Part shown: positions 36,259 to 46,142 of the stretch, piece by piece
Layout: every line of letters begins with the position of its first letter
Position numbering within the stretch: the stretch's first letter is position 1
From: Brevundimonas guildfordensis
GTDB taxonomy: Bacteria > Pseudomonadota > Alphaproteobacteria > Caulobacterales > Caulobacteraceae
Direction of reading: 5' to 3'
Assembly (NCBI RefSeq): GCF_014836405.1
Contig: NZ_JACSQU010000001.1
Location: forward strand, 1,178,001 to 1,242,000
DNA: 64,000 nt
Translations under genes and position numbers: made by a program
The notes under the pieces: model-generated
Seen by the model: the letters and a program-made list of their open reading frames with translations, nothing else
Databases searched by the model: none
Told to the model about the DNA's origin: nothing

Positions 36259-37473
36259 ATGTCCGACGCCGCCGCGATTCCCGCCTCCGCCCTTTCGCCC
36301 TCCGGCCCCCTGACGGGCGTGCGGGTTCTGGACCTGTCGCGGGTGCTGGCGGGGCCGTGGGCGACGCAGACGCTGGCGGACCTGGGCGCCGAGGTCATCA
36401 AGATCGAGCGGCCCGGCGTCGGCGACGACACCCGTCATTGGGGCCCGCCCTTCACCACCACGGCCGACGGCGCGCCCGGCGACGCCGCCTATTTCCTGTG
36501 CGCCAACCGCGGCAAGAAGTCGGTCGAGCTGGATATCGCCAGCCCGGAAGGCGCCGAGGCCGTGCGCCGTCTGGCCGCGACCTGCGACGTGGTGGTCGAG
36601 AACTTCAAGACCGGCGGACTGAAGAAGTACGGCCTGGATTACGCCGCGCTGGCGGCGGTGAATCCGAAGCTGGTCTATTGCTCCATCACCGGCTTCGGGC
36701 AGGACGGACCGGACGCGCACCGCGCGGGCTACGACTACATGATCCAGGCCATGGGCGGGCTGATGTCGATCACCGGCCAGCCTGACGGCGCGCCGGGCGC
36801 AGAGCCGATGAAGGTCGGGGTGGCGGTCGTCGACCTGTTCACCGGACTTTACGCCTCCAACGCCATACTGGCGGCCCTGTGGCACGCGCGGGCGACCGGC
36901 GAGGGCCAGCACGTCGACATCGCCCTGTTCGACGTTCAGGCCGCCATGCTGGCCAATCAGGCCACCAACTACTACGTGTCCGGCAAGGCGCCGACGCGGA
37001 TGGGCAACGCCCATCCCAACCTGGCCCCCTATCAGCCGTTCGGCTGTTCCGACGGCATGGTGATCATCGCCGTGGGCAACGACGGCCAGTTCCGCGCCCT
37101 GTGCGGCGCCCTGGGGCTGGAGGCCGAGGATCGCTTCGCCACAAACGCCCTGCGGGTCGCTGAGCGCGAGGCGCTGGGTTCGCTGATCGCGGCGAAGACG
37201 GCGGGTTTCACCATGCAGGGGCTGATGCAGGCGCTGGAGGCGGCGGGCGTGCCCTGCGGTCCCGTCAACACCATCGATCAGGTGTTCGCCGAGCCTCAGG
37301 CGATCCATCGCGGCCTGACGGTTGAGCAGACCCGGCCCGATCTGGCTGGTCCGGTCCGCACCGTGGCCTCCCCCATCCGCCTGTCGAAGACGCCGGTGCG
37401 ATACGATGCGCCCCCGCCGAAACTGGGCCAGGACACGGAAGCGGTGCTCGGCGATTTGGCGCCGAAGGACTGA
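36259..37473 (+). CDS. Family III CoA-transferase (CaiB/BaiF type)
   Basis: A 404-residue enzyme moving CoA between carboxylic acids. The N-terminal motif GVRVLDLSRVLAGPWATQTLADLGAEVIKIERPG is the family hallmark; DIAxPEG, NFKTGGLKKYGLDY and a GxGQDGPDAHRAGYD block follow. The catalytic Asp is expected in the segment around VAVVDLFTG or in the GYDYM block by family comparison. AAGG lies before the ATG. It starts only 75 bases outside the right end of the element, so its native upstream region was separated from it or rebuilt by the integration. The acyl substrate is unknown. Confidence 0.9.
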   Translation: MSDAAAIPASALSPSGPLTGVRVLDLSRVLAGPWATQTLADLGAEVIKIERPGVGDDTRHWGPPFTTTADGAPGDAAYFLCANRGKKSVELDIASPEGAEAVRRLAATCDVVVENFKTGGLKKYGLDYAALAAVNPKLVYCSITGFGQDGPDAHRAGYDYMIQAMGGLMSITGQPDGAPGAEPMKVGVAVVDLFTGLYASNAILAALWHARATGEGQHVDIALFDVQAAMLANQATNYYVSGKAPTRMGNAHPNLAPYQPFGCSDGMVIIAVGNDGQFRALCGALGLEAEDRFATNALRVAEREALGSLIAAKTAGFTMQGLMQALEAAGVPCGPVNTIDQVFAEPQAIHRGLTVEQTRPDLAGPVRTVASPIRLSKTPVRYDAPPPKLGQDTEAVLGDLAPKD

Positions 37474-37491
37474 GCCTGCTCTCCCGCACGG

Positions 37492-37509
37492 ACCCGCGAA
37501 AGCGCGGGT
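37492..37509. terminator. Short hairpin between convergent genes
   Basis: Stem ACCCGCG/CGCGGGT with an AAAG loop, between the CoA-transferase and response regulator genes. There is no strong U tract, so termination is only possible. Confidence 0.45.
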
Positions 37510-37520
37510 GAGCGGTTTAG

Positions 37521-38057
37521 CTAGCTGACCTGACGCTTCTCCAGCTTCCGCGCGAGGGTGCGGCGGTGCATCCCGAGACGTCGCGCGGCCTCGGAGATAT
37601 TGAAGTCCGTCTCGGCCAGCACCTCGTGGATGCGCTCCCACTCCAGCGTCTTGATCGAGGTCGGGCGGGCGGTCAGGGGGGCGTCGGGGTCGCCCGCCTC
37701 GCGACCGAAGGCGGCCTCGATGTCGTCCGTGCCGGCAGGCTTGGCCAGATAGTGACGGGCGCCCAGCTTGATGGCCTCGACCGCCGTGGCGATGCTGGCG
37801 AAGCCAGTCAGGACCACGATCACCAGATCAGGGTCGAAGGCGTGCAAGGTCTGAACGCAGGTCAGGCCCGACGCCGCCCCCAGCTTCAGGTCGACCACGG
37901 CGTAGTCGGGATGGTGCGTCTTCAGCAGCTCGACCATCTGATCGTGGCTGTGCGCGGCGAGCACCTGATAGCCGCGTCGCTCGAACGAGCGCCGCAGGGT
38001 GCGGGAAAAGGACTCGTCGTCCTCTACGATCAGAAGCTGGCGGGGTTCGTCCGTCAT
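37521..38057 (-). CDS. regA: Redox response regulator RegA/PrrA/ActR type
   Basis: A 178-residue two-domain regulator. The receiver domain has the acidic pair VEDDE, phospho-acceptor Asp56 in VVDLKLG, the Thr in VLTGFAS and Lys in LAKPAG. The C-terminal Fis-type helix-turn-helix (NISEAARRLGMHRRTLARKL) is almost identical to the consensus of the RegA/PrrA group. It follows the sensor kinase gene in the same direction, 23 bases apart. Known members control respiration and carbon and nitrogen use by redox state; here the likely target is the adjacent oxidase operon. Confidence 0.92.
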   Translation of the reverse strand: MTDEPRQLLIVEDDESFSRTLRRSFERRGYQVLAAHSHDQMVELLKTHHPDYAVVDLKLGAASGLTCVQTLHAFDPDLVIVVLTGFASIATAVEAIKLGARHYLAKPAGTDDIEAAFGREAGDPDAPLTARPTSIKTLEWERIHEVLAETDFNISEAARRLGMHRRTLARKLEKRQVS

Positions 38058-38080
38058 TTCATGCCCTCTTTCCAGACTGC

Positions 38081-39424
38081 TTATCTCGGCGCCAGGGCGT
38101 CTATGGGCAAGGTCAGCCGCACCACAGCCCCGCCGCCCGCCGCGCCCGGTCGGTTGGCGGCGATGACCGTGCCGCCCAGCTTGCGAACCACATTGACCAG
38201 CAGGAACAGACCCAGCCCCGCCCCTGCCCGCGCCTTGGTCGATTGATAGGGCTGGCCCAGCTTTTCCAGAATGCCGGGCGCGAAACCGGGACCGTCGTCC
38301 TCGAAGGCGATGAACAGGCCGCCCGCGTCGGCGACGGCCCGGACCTCAAGATTTCGCGCGCCCGCCTCCTGCGCATTGTCCAGCAGGGCGCTGAACACCT
38401 GTTTCAAGGCCGGGTCGGCGATGATGGACGGATCGCGCGGCGTCGGGCCGCTGAGGGCGACCTGCATGGCTTCTGCGGGCCGGTTGGCCGACCAGTCATC
38501 AATGATCTCGCTCAGGAAGGCGCCGAGGGCGGTGACGGTCGGCGCCTCGCCGCGCGCCTCGCCCGCCGACATCAGGATGTTGGTGACGATGGATTTGCAG
38601 CGGTCGACCTCGGCCTGCATCTGGTCGATGTCGTGGCGCAGGTCCTCGTCGCCGGTCAGGGCGGGCATGCGCCGCCAGTCGCTGAGAATGACCGACAGGG
38701 AGGCCAGCGGCGTGCCCAGTTCGTGCGCCGCGCCGGAGGCCAGCAGCCCCATGCGCACGATGTGGTCCTGCTCCGCCGCCTGCTGGCGCGCCTCGGCCAG
38801 ATAGGCGTCGCGAGCGCGCACGTTCTGGCTGATGCGGGTGACGAAGGCGACCAGCAGCACGGCGATCAGGATGAAGTTGATCAAGGCGCCCTGCTGGAGC
38901 AGCCCCAGCCGCGCATCGGCGCCTGCCGGCAGGTTCAGCGGCTGACGCCACACGGCCAGAAAGGCCAGGCAGGCGCCCGTCGCCAGCACGAAGCCCCAGG
39001 CGTAGACCGGACGCAGCAGCACTGCCGCCAGCACCACCTGCATCAGGTAAAGCGCCGCGAAGGGATTGGTCGCCCCGCCGCTGAAGTAGAGCAGCCAGCT
39101 GAGCGCCGCCACATCGACGCACAGGGCCAGCAGGATCTCGGGGTCGGTGACGATCTTGCGCCGCAGGGTGACCGGCGCACTGACCAGATTCATCACCGCC
39201 AGAGCCGTCGGCGCAAGCAGCAGCGGCCCCAGAGGGACGCTGATTTTCAGGCCCCAGTGGACGATGACGATGGTCGCCACCTGACCGATCACCGCCAACC
39301 ACCGCAGCTGGATCAGCAGCAGCATGTTGCGCCGCCCGGCCGCGCCCGGCGACACCGGCGTCTCGGCGTTGGCGTCCATGCCCAAAATGGTTCGGAAGAA
39401 GCGGTTCAAAGCCTCGGCTTGCAT
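38081..39424 (-). CDS. regB: Redox sensor histidine kinase RegB/PrrB type
   Basis: A 447-residue membrane kinase with about six helices in residues 35-200. The quinone-binding motif GGATNPF is at 116-122. The phospho-acceptor His234 is in ASGAAHELGTPLA, and the redox-sensitive Cys described for RegB is matched by Cys276 in VDRCKSI. The ATP domain ends with GAGLGLFL and a VVRKLGG stretch. The chosen ATG overlaps the surf1 3' end by 19 bases; an internal ATG at 39379 is an alternative start. It sits in the cyo cluster, so it can read quinone state and set oxidase level. Confidence 0.92.
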   Translation of the reverse strand: MQAEALNRFFRTILGMDANAETPVSPGAAGRRNMLLLIQLRWLAVIGQVATIVIVHWGLKISVPLGPLLLAPTALAVMNLVSAPVTLRRKIVTDPEILLALCVDVAALSWLLYFSGGATNPFAALYLMQVVLAAVLLRPVYAWGFVLATGACLAFLAVWRQPLNLPAGADARLGLLQQGALINFILIAVLLVAFVTRISQNVRARDAYLAEARQQAAEQDHIVRMGLLASGAAHELGTPLASLSVILSDWRRMPALTGDEDLRHDIDQMQAEVDRCKSIVTNILMSAGEARGEAPTVTALGAFLSEIIDDWSANRPAEAMQVALSGPTPRDPSIIADPALKQVFSALLDNAQEAGARNLEVRAVADAGGLFIAFEDDGPGFAPGILEKLGQPYQSTKARAGAGLGLFLLVNVVRKLGGTVIAANRPGAAGGGAVVRLTLPIDALAPR

Positions 39425-40191
39425 CCACGCCCCCCAGCCCGGCGTCGGCGCTCATCGCGCAGCCACAGGACGGCGCCGGCCGCCGACATGAAGGCCAGGC
39501 CGAACCAGGTCAGGGCGTAGACCAGATGGCTGTTGGCGAACCGCACCACCGTCAGCCCGCCGCGCGGCCAGCCGCCGGGACTGGGCGTAGCGTCCGCGTC
39601 GATGAAATAGGGCGCGACGGCCCCTTCCAGCCCTTTGGCCTTGGCGATCGCCGCCACGTCGCGCGAGAACCAGCGGTCGTTTGTCGGATCATTGTCGCGC
39701 AGGAAGCCGCCCTTGGGCTCGCTGATCCGCAGCAGGCCGGTGACTGAGACGGGACCTTCGACCCGTCCTTCGAGGCGGGTCTCGGGAGCCGCGCGCTCTG
39801 GTGGGACAAAGCCCCGGTTGATCAGGACGGTGAAGCCGCGCGCATCCTCCAGCGGCGTGACGACCCAGAAGCCTGGCCCCAGGTCCGTCACCGCCTTCAC
39901 CCTGACCTCGCGGTCCTGCAGGAAGCGGCCGCTGGCGGTGACGCGACGGTACTGGTCCGCCTGGCGCGTCACGGCGGCGAAGCTGGCCGGCCCGGGCGCG
40001 GGAACGGGGGCGGCGTGGATGCGGCTATCGACCTGATGGATAAGCTCCTGCTTCCAGGCCAGGCGCTGAACCTGCCAGACGCCGAGGGCGCAAAAGCCCG
40101 CGATCAGCACGGCGAAGGCCGCCAGCCCCGCGGCCGTGCGGCGGCGCGACGCCGGACGCGCGGCTGGATCAGGGGCCGACGATGACGTCAA
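39406..40191 (-). CDS. SURF1 family protein
   Basis: A 261-residue assembly factor with one helix at each end (about 19-40, LAAFAVLIAGFCALGVWQVQRLAWK, and about 228-248) and the SURF1 domain between, with GFWVVTPL, VLINRGFVP and the closing HLVYALTWFGLAF. SURF1 proteins help insert haem A into aa3 oxidases; here the gene follows cyoD of a quinol oxidase, an arrangement that suggests a role in bo3/ba3-type haem insertion. It begins about 25 bases after cyoD. Confidence 0.88.
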   Translation of the reverse strand: MTSSSAPDPAARPASRRRTAAGLAAFAVLIAGFCALGVWQVQRLAWKQELIHQVDSRIHAAPVPAPGPASFAAVTRQADQYRRVTASGRFLQDREVRVKAVTDLGPGFWVVTPLEDARGFTVLINRGFVPPERAAPETRLEGRVEGPVSVTGLLRISEPKGGFLRDNDPTNDRWFSRDVAAIAKAKGLEGAVAPYFIDADATPSPGGWPRGGLTVVRFANSHLVYALTWFGLAFMSAAGAVLWLRDERRRRAGGRGCKPRL

Positions 40192-40216
40192 GCGGCGTCT
40201 CCGCGTGCGAGAGGGC

Positions 40217-40612
40217 TCAGCCCATCCCCTGCATGTTGTGGGTGGGCATCATGTTGGTGTTCAGGTGATACATGACCCAGACCGAACCGGCGACGGCGAT
40301 GACCACGATCACCAGGGTGAAGATCAGCGCCAGCATGTTCCACCCGCCCTCGGACCTGTGGTTCATGTGCAGAAAGAAGATCATGTGGACCACGATCTGC
40401 ACCACGGCGAAACCAGTGATGATCAACCCTGTCAGCTGAGGCGCCAGCACCCCGGCCATGACCAGCCAGAAGGGAATAGCCGTCAGTACGACCGACAGGG
40501 CGAAGCCGATCAGATAGCTCCTGTAGGTGCCGTGATCATGCCCATCGGCATGATCATCGCCGTGGTGATCGTCGTGGGTCACGGCGTGCTCGTTGTGGGC
40601 TTCAGCGCTCAT
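40217..40612 (-). CDS. cyoD: Cytochrome o ubiquinol oxidase subunit IV
   Basis: A 131-residue subunit with three helices ([66 protein letters not shown]), the typical pattern. The cytoplasmic N-terminus is unusually His- and Asp-rich ([20 protein letters not shown]), which may bind metal; this is not needed for the core function. The ATG overlaps the cyoC stop as ATGA. Confidence 0.92.
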   Translation of the reverse strand: MSAEAHNEHAVTHDDHHGDDHADGHDHGTYRSYLIGFALSVVLTAIPFWLVMAGVLAPQLTGLIITGFAVVQIVVHMIFFLHMNHRSEGGWNMLALIFTLVIVVIAVAGSVWVMYHLNTNMMPTHNMQGMG

Positions 40613-41253
40613 CGCAGCATCCCGAACAGATAGACGAAGGTGAAGACGCCGATCCAGATGACGTCCAGGAAGTGCCAGAACAGGCTGAGGCACATGAGGC
40701 GGCGCCGGTTGGCCGGGATCAGGCCCTTTTGTGCCACCTGCACCATCAGGGTGACCAGCCAGATGCAGCCGAAGGTGACGTGCAGACCGTGGGTGCCCAC
40801 CAGGATATAGAAGGCCGACAGGAAGCCGCTGCGCTGGGGCGTGGCGCCCAGGTGGATCATGTGGGCGAACTCATAGAGCTCGATCCCCAGGAAGCACAGG
40901 CCGAACAAGCCGGTGATCGCCAACCAGGCCTGCGTCTGCGCGACCCTGTTGCGGTACATCGCCAGCATGGCGAAGCCGTAGGTGATCGACGAAAACAGCA
41001 GCATCGACGTGTTCACCGCCACCAGGGGTAGGTCGAACAGGTCCTTGGGCGACGGGCCGGCCGCATAGTTGCCGCCCAGCACGGCGTAGACGGCGAACAG
41101 GATCGCAAAGATGAGGCAGTCGCTCATCAGATACATCCAGAAGCCCAGCATGGTGCTGTGGCCTTCCGGGTGATGCGGCTCCTCGGCCGGGTGGAAGATC
41201 GGCCGCCCGGTCTCGTCGACGTACTCGGGGTTGAGGGTTGGCGCGTGGCTCAT
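40609..41253 (-). CDS. cyoC: Cytochrome o ubiquinol oxidase subunit III
   Basis: A 214-residue membrane protein with five helices. Typical segments are [23 protein letters not shown], the [13 protein letters not shown] block in helix 3-4 and the C-terminal [20 protein letters not shown]. It begins four bases after cyoB ends and is coupled to cyoD. Length is close to the E. coli protein. Confidence 0.94.
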   Translation of the reverse strand: MSHAPTLNPEYVDETGRPIFHPAEEPHHPEGHSTMLGFWMYLMSDCLIFAILFAVYAVLGGNYAAGPSPKDLFDLPLVAVNTSMLLFSSITYGFAMLAMYRNRVAQTQAWLAITGLFGLCFLGIELYEFAHMIHLGATPQRSGFLSAFYILVGTHGLHVTFGCIWLVTLMVQVAQKGLIPANRRRLMCLSLFWHFLDVIWIGVFTFVYLFGMLR

Positions 41254-41257
41254 CGGA

Positions 41258-43270
41258 TCACCCCTGCGTCGCTGCGGCGGCCGCCAGGGCCTGGGTGCGC
41301 GCGTCCTCGGTCGCCTGAACCGTCTCGGCCGGGATGTAGTAGTCGCGCTTGTAATTGAAGGTGTGGAAGATGGCGTAGCCGATCAGGGCCGCGAAGCCCG
41401 CCGCCGCCAGCCACCACATGTACCAGATCAGGGCGAAGCCGACGATCAACGACAGGACCGACAGAATGAAGCCGGCGCCGGTATTGGCGGGCATGTGGAT
41501 CGCCTTGAAGCCCCCGACCGGCCGCTCATAGCCGCGCGCCTTCATGTCCCACCAGGCGTCGCCGTCGTGGATGATGGGCGTCTTGGCGAAGTTGTAATCC
41601 GCCGGCGGAGACGATGTGGCCCACTCCAGCGTGCGGCCATGCCAGGGATCGCCCGTCTCATCGCGCAGCTTGTCGCGATGGATGATGCTGACGGCGAACT
41701 GGATGAGCATGGCTAGGATGCCTACGGCGATGATCGCCACGCCGACGCCCGCAATGACGAACCAGATCTGATAGGCCGGGTCGTCGAAGACCCGCATCCG
41801 CCGCGTCACGCCCATGAAGCCCAGGACGTACAGCGGCATGAAGGCCATCCAGAAGCCGACCACCCAGCACCAGAAGCTGACCAGGCCCCACTTCTTCTCC
41901 AGCCGGAAGCCGAAGGCCTTGGGCCACCAGTAGTTGATGGCGGCGAACAGGCCGAACAGCACCCCGCCGATGATGACGTTGTGGAAGTGGGCGATCAGGA
42001 ACAGGGAGTTGTGCAGCACGAAGTCCGCCGGCGGCACCGCCAGCATGACGCCGGTCATCCCGCCGATCACGAAGGTCAGCATGAAGGCGACCGTCCACAT
42101 CATCGGCAGTTCGAAGCGGATGCGGCCGCGGTACATGGTGAAGAGCCAGTTGAACAGCTTGGCCCCTGTCGGGATCGAGATGATCATCGTCGTGATCCCG
42201 AAGAAGGAGTTCACCGACGCGCCCGAGCCCATGGTGAAGAAGTGGTGCAGCCACACCAGGTAGGACAGGATGGTGATGACCACCGTCGCATAGACCATCG
42301 AGGTGTAGCCGAAGAGCTTCTTGCCCGAGAAGGTCGAGGTGACTTCGGAAAACACGCCGAACAGCGGCAGGATCAGGATGTAGACCTCGGGGTGGCCCCA
42401 GATCCAGATCAGGTTCACGTACATCATCGGGTTGCCGCCGAAGTCGTTCGTGAAGAAGTTGGTGCCGATGTAGCGGTCGGCCGACAGCAGGACCAGGGTC
42501 GCCGTCAGGATCGGGAAGGACGCCACGATCAGGACGTTGGCGCACAGGGAGGTCCAGGTGAAGACCGGCATCTTCATCAGGCCCATGCCCGGCGCGCGCA
42601 TCTTCACGATGGTGGCGATCAGGTTGATGCCGGATAGGGTCGTCCCTACCCCCGCGATCTGCAGCGCCCAGATGTAATAATCGACCCCGACGCCGGGGCT
42701 GTAGCCGATGCCCGACAGCGGCGGATAGGCCAGCCAGCCGGTGCGCGCGAACTCGCCGATGAAGAGGGAGGCCATGACCAGCACGGCCCCCATCGTCGTC
42801 ATCCAGAAGCTGAAGTTGTTCAGGAAGGGGAAGGAGACGTCGCGCGCCCCGATCTGCAACGGCACCAGATAGTTCATCAGGCCGGTGATCATGGGCATGG
42901 CCACGAAGAAGATCATGATCACGCCGTGGGCGGTGAAGATCTGATCATAGTGGTGGGCGTTGAGGTAGCCCTCGGACCCGCCGAAGGCCATCGCCTGCTG
43001 CAGGCGCATCATGACCGCATCGGCGAAGCCCCGCAGGAACATGACCAGCCCCAGGATCATGTACATGATCCCGATCTTCTTGTGGTCCACGGTCGTGAAC
43101 CACTCCTTCCAGAGATAGCCCCACAGCTTGTAGCGGGTGATCAGGCCCAGCATCCCCACCCCGCCGATGACGACGACGGCGAAGGTGGCGACCAGAATGG
43201 GCTCGTGGAACGGAAGCGATTCCCAGTTCAACCGGCCCAGAAGCGGCGATGTGGAATGTTCGACAGTCAT
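41258..43270 (-). CDS. cyoB: Cytochrome o ubiquinol oxidase subunit I
   Basis: The 670-residue haem-copper catalytic subunit. Key segments are [25 protein letters not shown] with a low-spin haem His, [14 protein letters not shown] with the Cu(B) His and the cross-linked Tyr, the HH pair in [12 protein letters not shown], and [10 protein letters not shown] with the paired haem His. The extra helices at each end are typical of bo3 enzymes. It reduces oxygen to water and pumps protons in the inner membrane. Confidence 0.96.
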   Translation of the reverse strand: MTVEHSTSPLLGRLNWESLPFHEPILVATFAVVVIGGVGMLGLITRYKLWGYLWKEWFTTVDHKKIGIMYMILGLVMFLRGFADAVMMRLQQAMAFGGSEGYLNAHHYDQIFTAHGVIMIFFVAMPMITGLMNYLVPLQIGARDVSFPFLNNFSFWMTTMGAVLVMASLFIGEFARTGWLAYPPLSGIGYSPGVGVDYYIWALQIAGVGTTLSGINLIATIVKMRAPGMGLMKMPVFTWTSLCANVLIVASFPILTATLVLLSADRYIGTNFFTNDFGGNPMMYVNLIWIWGHPEVYILILPLFGVFSEVTSTFSGKKLFGYTSMVYATVVITILSYLVWLHHFFTMGSGASVNSFFGITTMIISIPTGAKLFNWLFTMYRGRIRFELPMMWTVAFMLTFVIGGMTGVMLAVPPADFVLHNSLFLIAHFHNVIIGGVLFGLFAAINYWWPKAFGFRLEKKWGLVSFWCWVVGFWMAFMPLYVLGFMGVTRRMRVFDDPAYQIWFVIAGVGVAIIAVGILAMLIQFAVSIIHRDKLRDETGDPWHGRTLEWATSSPPADYNFAKTPIIHDGDAWWDMKARGYERPVGGFKAIHMPANTGAGFILSVLSLIVGFALIWYMWWLAAAGFAALIGYAIFHTFNYKRDYYIPAETVQATEDARTQALAAAAATQG

Positions 43271-43284
43271 GATCGTTCAGACGC

Positions 43285-44502
43285 TCAGGATTGCGACGCC
43301 GCGGGCGCGGAGAAGAGGGAGGCGAAACGCTCGCCCGGTTGGGACTGGCCGGGGCGCTCCAGCCCCTGCCCCATGACGCGGTTCAGCGGCGTGTCGCGGG
43401 CGATGTCATCGCCGAAGGCCTGGCGGCGACGGGCGGCCTCGACGGCGGCGGCCTCGGCCTCCAGCGGGGTGCAGATGGTCAGCACATAGGACTCGCCGGC
43501 GCCGAAGACGGCGTCGCCGCGACGGGCGTATTTGTCATAGACCAGCGGCAGGGTGTTCTTGACGGCCGTCAGACCCAGACCGCCCTTGCGGTCGATATCC
43601 ATCATCTCGCCCATGCACATCTTGCCCGGCTCGACGCACATATTGACGACGGCGTCGAACAGACGGTCGTCGACCGAGGCGTAGTGGATGACCGGGACTT
43701 TCTCGCTGGGCTTCTCCAGCTCCAGATAGGTCTCGCGGTCCAGACCCTGACCGGCGGCGCGAACGCCCGCGACCCACTGAGCAAAGCCCGCTTCATCCAG
43801 ACCGTGGAAGGCGAAACGCATGTTGGAGAAACCGTCGCCCGAATAGTTGGCCGAAAAGCCGACGTACTCGCCCGGGCGGTTGATCACGGCGTGCAGCTTC
43901 GTCTCCATGCCCGGCATGGCGTAGATCTGACCGGCCAGCGCCGGGATATAGAAGGAGTTCATCACCCCGGTGGAGGTGATGTGGAAACGGATCGGCCGGT
44001 CGACCGGCGCGGCCAGCTCGTTCACAGTGGCGATGCCGTATTCGGGGTAGATGAACAGCCACTTCCAGTCCATCGCCACCACCTCGACCTGCAGCGGACG
44101 ATGTTCCTCAGCCACGGCCTGCCCCTTGGCGATGCGGTCCAGCGGGCGGTAGGGGTCGAGCAGGTGCGTCCCGGCCCAGGTGATGGCGCCCAGGCAGATG
44201 ATGATCAGCAGCGGCGCCGCCCAGATCACCAGCTCCAGATGGGTCGAGTGGTCCCAGTCCGGCTCGTAGCGGGCTTCCTTGTTCGATTCCCGATACTTCC
44301 AGGCGAAGAAGACGGTCAGAAACATCACCGGGATGATGATGATCAGCATCAGCACCACGGACATGACCAGCAGGTCGCGCTGCTGTGCGGCGATGTCGCC
44401 AGCGGGCGCCAGCACCACGGCTTCGCAGCCGGGCAGCAGGGCGAGAAGAGGCAACAGCAACAGGGGGCGCAGTCGGCGCACGGCGGCTCCAGTCGAGGTC
44501 AT
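43285..44502 (-). CDS. cyoA: Cytochrome o ubiquinol oxidase subunit II
   Basis: A 405-residue lipoprotein subunit, the first gene of the oxidase cluster. The signal is MTSTGAAVRRLRPLLLLPLLALLPGC; Pro at -2 of the lipobox is unusual. Two helices follow, then the periplasmic cupredoxin domain (VVAMDWKWLFIYPEYGI, FYIPALAGQIYAMPGM, ANYSGDGFSNM). The Cys ligands of the Cu(A) centre found in cytochrome c oxidases are absent, so this is a quinol oxidase. Start at 44502 has GGAA eight bases before it; 44532 is a possible alternative. The C-terminal tail is longer than in E. coli. Confidence 0.93.
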   Translation of the reverse strand: MTSTGAAVRRLRPLLLLPLLALLPGCEAVVLAPAGDIAAQQRDLLVMSVVLMLIIIIPVMFLTVFFAWKYRESNKEARYEPDWDHSTHLELVIWAAPLLIIICLGAITWAGTHLLDPYRPLDRIAKGQAVAEEHRPLQVEVVAMDWKWLFIYPEYGIATVNELAAPVDRPIRFHITSTGVMNSFYIPALAGQIYAMPGMETKLHAVINRPGEYVGFSANYSGDGFSNMRFAFHGLDEAGFAQWVAGVRAAGQGLDRETYLELEKPSEKVPVIHYASVDDRLFDAVVNMCVEPGKMCMGEMMDIDRKGGLGLTAVKNTLPLVYDKYARRGDAVFGAGESYVLTICTPLEAEAAAVEAARRRQAFGDDIARDTPLNRVMGQGLERPGQSQPGERFASLFSAPAASQS

Positions 44503-44680
44503 GGGCACGTTTCCAGGCGGGGGCGCGGTCATCGTGCAGGCCCCGTAAACCCGTGACCGGACCGACGACATTGGACAATCTGCCCTATCCCGCGCTCCGA
44601 CCATCGGGAGCAAAGGGGCGTCTGCAACATTCTATTGTCGCGGGCGCGCGTGCGCCCCGGTTCCCGGAGCCTCATCGGTC

Positions 44681-46024
44681 ATGAACGCAGCCAGCGGCGC
44701 GCCTTCTTCAGAGCCCCTTGAACGGGACGCCAGCCGGATCAACGCGCGAGACGGCAAAATCGACGCGGGCGAAATCGCTATCGGCGTCATCATCGGCCGG
44801 ACGTCGGAGTTTTTCGACTTCTTCGTCTACGCCATCGCCTCGGTCGTGGTGTTTCCGCAGCTGGTGTTTCCTTATGCAGGGCCGCTGGGCGGGACGCTGC
44901 TGTCCTTCGCCGTCTTCGCCGTGGCCTTCATCGCCCGGCCGTTCGGCACGGCCCTGTTCATCGCCATCGACCGGCGCTTCGGGCGCGGCACAAAGCTGAC
45001 CATCGCCCTGTTCCTGCTGGGCTTGTCCACCGTCTGCCTGGGCTTCCTGCCTAGCCATGCGCAGGTCGGTCACTGGGCGGCCGCCATGCTGATCGCTCTG
45101 CGGATCGGCCAAGGGGTAGCCCTGGGCGGCGCCTGGGACGGCATGGCCTCCCTGCTGTCGGTCAGCGCGCCTGAGAAGCGCCGCGGCTGGTACGCCATGG
45201 TGCCGCAATTGGGCGCGCCGATCGGCCTGATCGTGGCCAGCGCCCTGTTCGCCTATTTCCTGAGCAAGCTGTCGGCCGCCGATTTCATGGACTGGGGCTG
45301 GCGCTATCCGTTCTTCGTCGCCTTCGCCATCAACGTGGTGGCCCTGTTCGCGCGCCTGCGCATCGTGGTCACCCCGACCTTCCAGGCCGCCTTCGAGACT
45401 CTGGAGCTGCACCCTGCGCCCGTCGGCAAGGCGGTGCGCGAAGAAGGCGGCAGCATCGTCATCGGCGCCTTCGCGCCCCTGGCCAGCTTCGCCATGTTCC
45501 ACATGGTGACGGTGTTCCCGCTGTCGTGGGTTTTCCTTTACACCGACGAGGCGCCCAGCCGCTTCCTGATCATCGAACTGATCGGCGCCGTCTTCGGCCT
45601 GTTCGCCATTCTGGCCTCGGGTTGGCTGGCCGACCGCTACGGCCGCCGCGCCCTGCTGGCGGTCACGGCGGCGGGCATCGCGGCCTTCTCGGGCTTCGCG
45701 CCCCAGCTTCTGGACGGCGGCCCTACGGGCGAACTGACCTATATGATCCTGGGCTTCATCCTGTTGGGCCTGTCGTTCGGCCAGGCCTCGGGCGCCGTGG
45801 CCTCCAGCTTCAGCCTGGCCAACCGTTACACCGCCTCGGCCCTGACCTCGGACCTGGCGTGGCTGTTCGGTGCAGGCTTCGCTCCTCTGGCGGCCCTGGC
45901 GCTGTCGGGCAAGTTCGGCCTGGTGGCGGGCGGCGCCTATCTGCTGTCGGGCGCAATCTGCACCCTGCTGGCCCTGTGGCTGAACCGCGAACTGGCCAAG
46001 GGCCGCGCGGGCGCCAAGGCGTAA
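44681..46024 (+). CDS. MFS transporter (metabolite:H+ symporter family type)
   Basis: A 447-residue transporter with about twelve helices and an acidic N-terminus. The MHS subfamily pattern is visible: SEFFDFFVYAIASVVVFPQL in helix 1, RPFGTALFIAIDRRFGRGTKL with the loop 2-3 signature, LRIGQGVALGGAWDGMASL, and a repeat in ADRYGRRALLAV. Substrates of this family include organic acids, osmolytes and aromatic acids; none can be assigned. It is divergent from cyoA, with about 180 bases between the two starts. Confidence 0.88.
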   Translation: MNAASGAPSSEPLERDASRINARDGKIDAGEIAIGVIIGRTSEFFDFFVYAIASVVVFPQLVFPYAGPLGGTLLSFAVFAVAFIARPFGTALFIAIDRRFGRGTKLTIALFLLGLSTVCLGFLPSHAQVGHWAAAMLIALRIGQGVALGGAWDGMASLLSVSAPEKRRGWYAMVPQLGAPIGLIVASALFAYFLSKLSAADFMDWGWRYPFFVAFAINVVALFARLRIVVTPTFQAAFETLELHPAPVGKAVREEGGSIVIGAFAPLASFAMFHMVTVFPLSWVFLYTDEAPSRFLIIELIGAVFGLFAILASGWLADRYGRRALLAVTAAGIAAFSGFAPQLLDGGPTGELTYMILGFILLGLSFGQASGAVASSFSLANRYTASALTSDLAWLFGAGFAPLAALALSGKFGLVAGGAYLLSGAICTLLALWLNRELAKGRAGAKA

Positions 46025-46049
46025 GATCTTTCTCCCCCGCCTGGAAAAA

Positions 46050-46079
46050 AAGGGGCGCGGCCAGCCGGTCGCGCCCCTT
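46050..46079. terminator. Terminator between MFS gene and glcB
   Basis: A 10-bp perfect stem (AAGGGGCGCG/CGCGCCCCTT) with a ten-base loop, preceded by a run of A and followed by CTTCTG. The A run on one side makes a U run in leftward transcripts, so it may serve the leftward glcB gene better than the rightward transporter. Confidence 0.7.
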
Positions 46080-46142
46080 CTTCTGTTTGCGCTATCGCTC
46101 GGCGCGCGGCGCTTCGCTGCTTAAGCGCGGTGGCGTGTGTGG

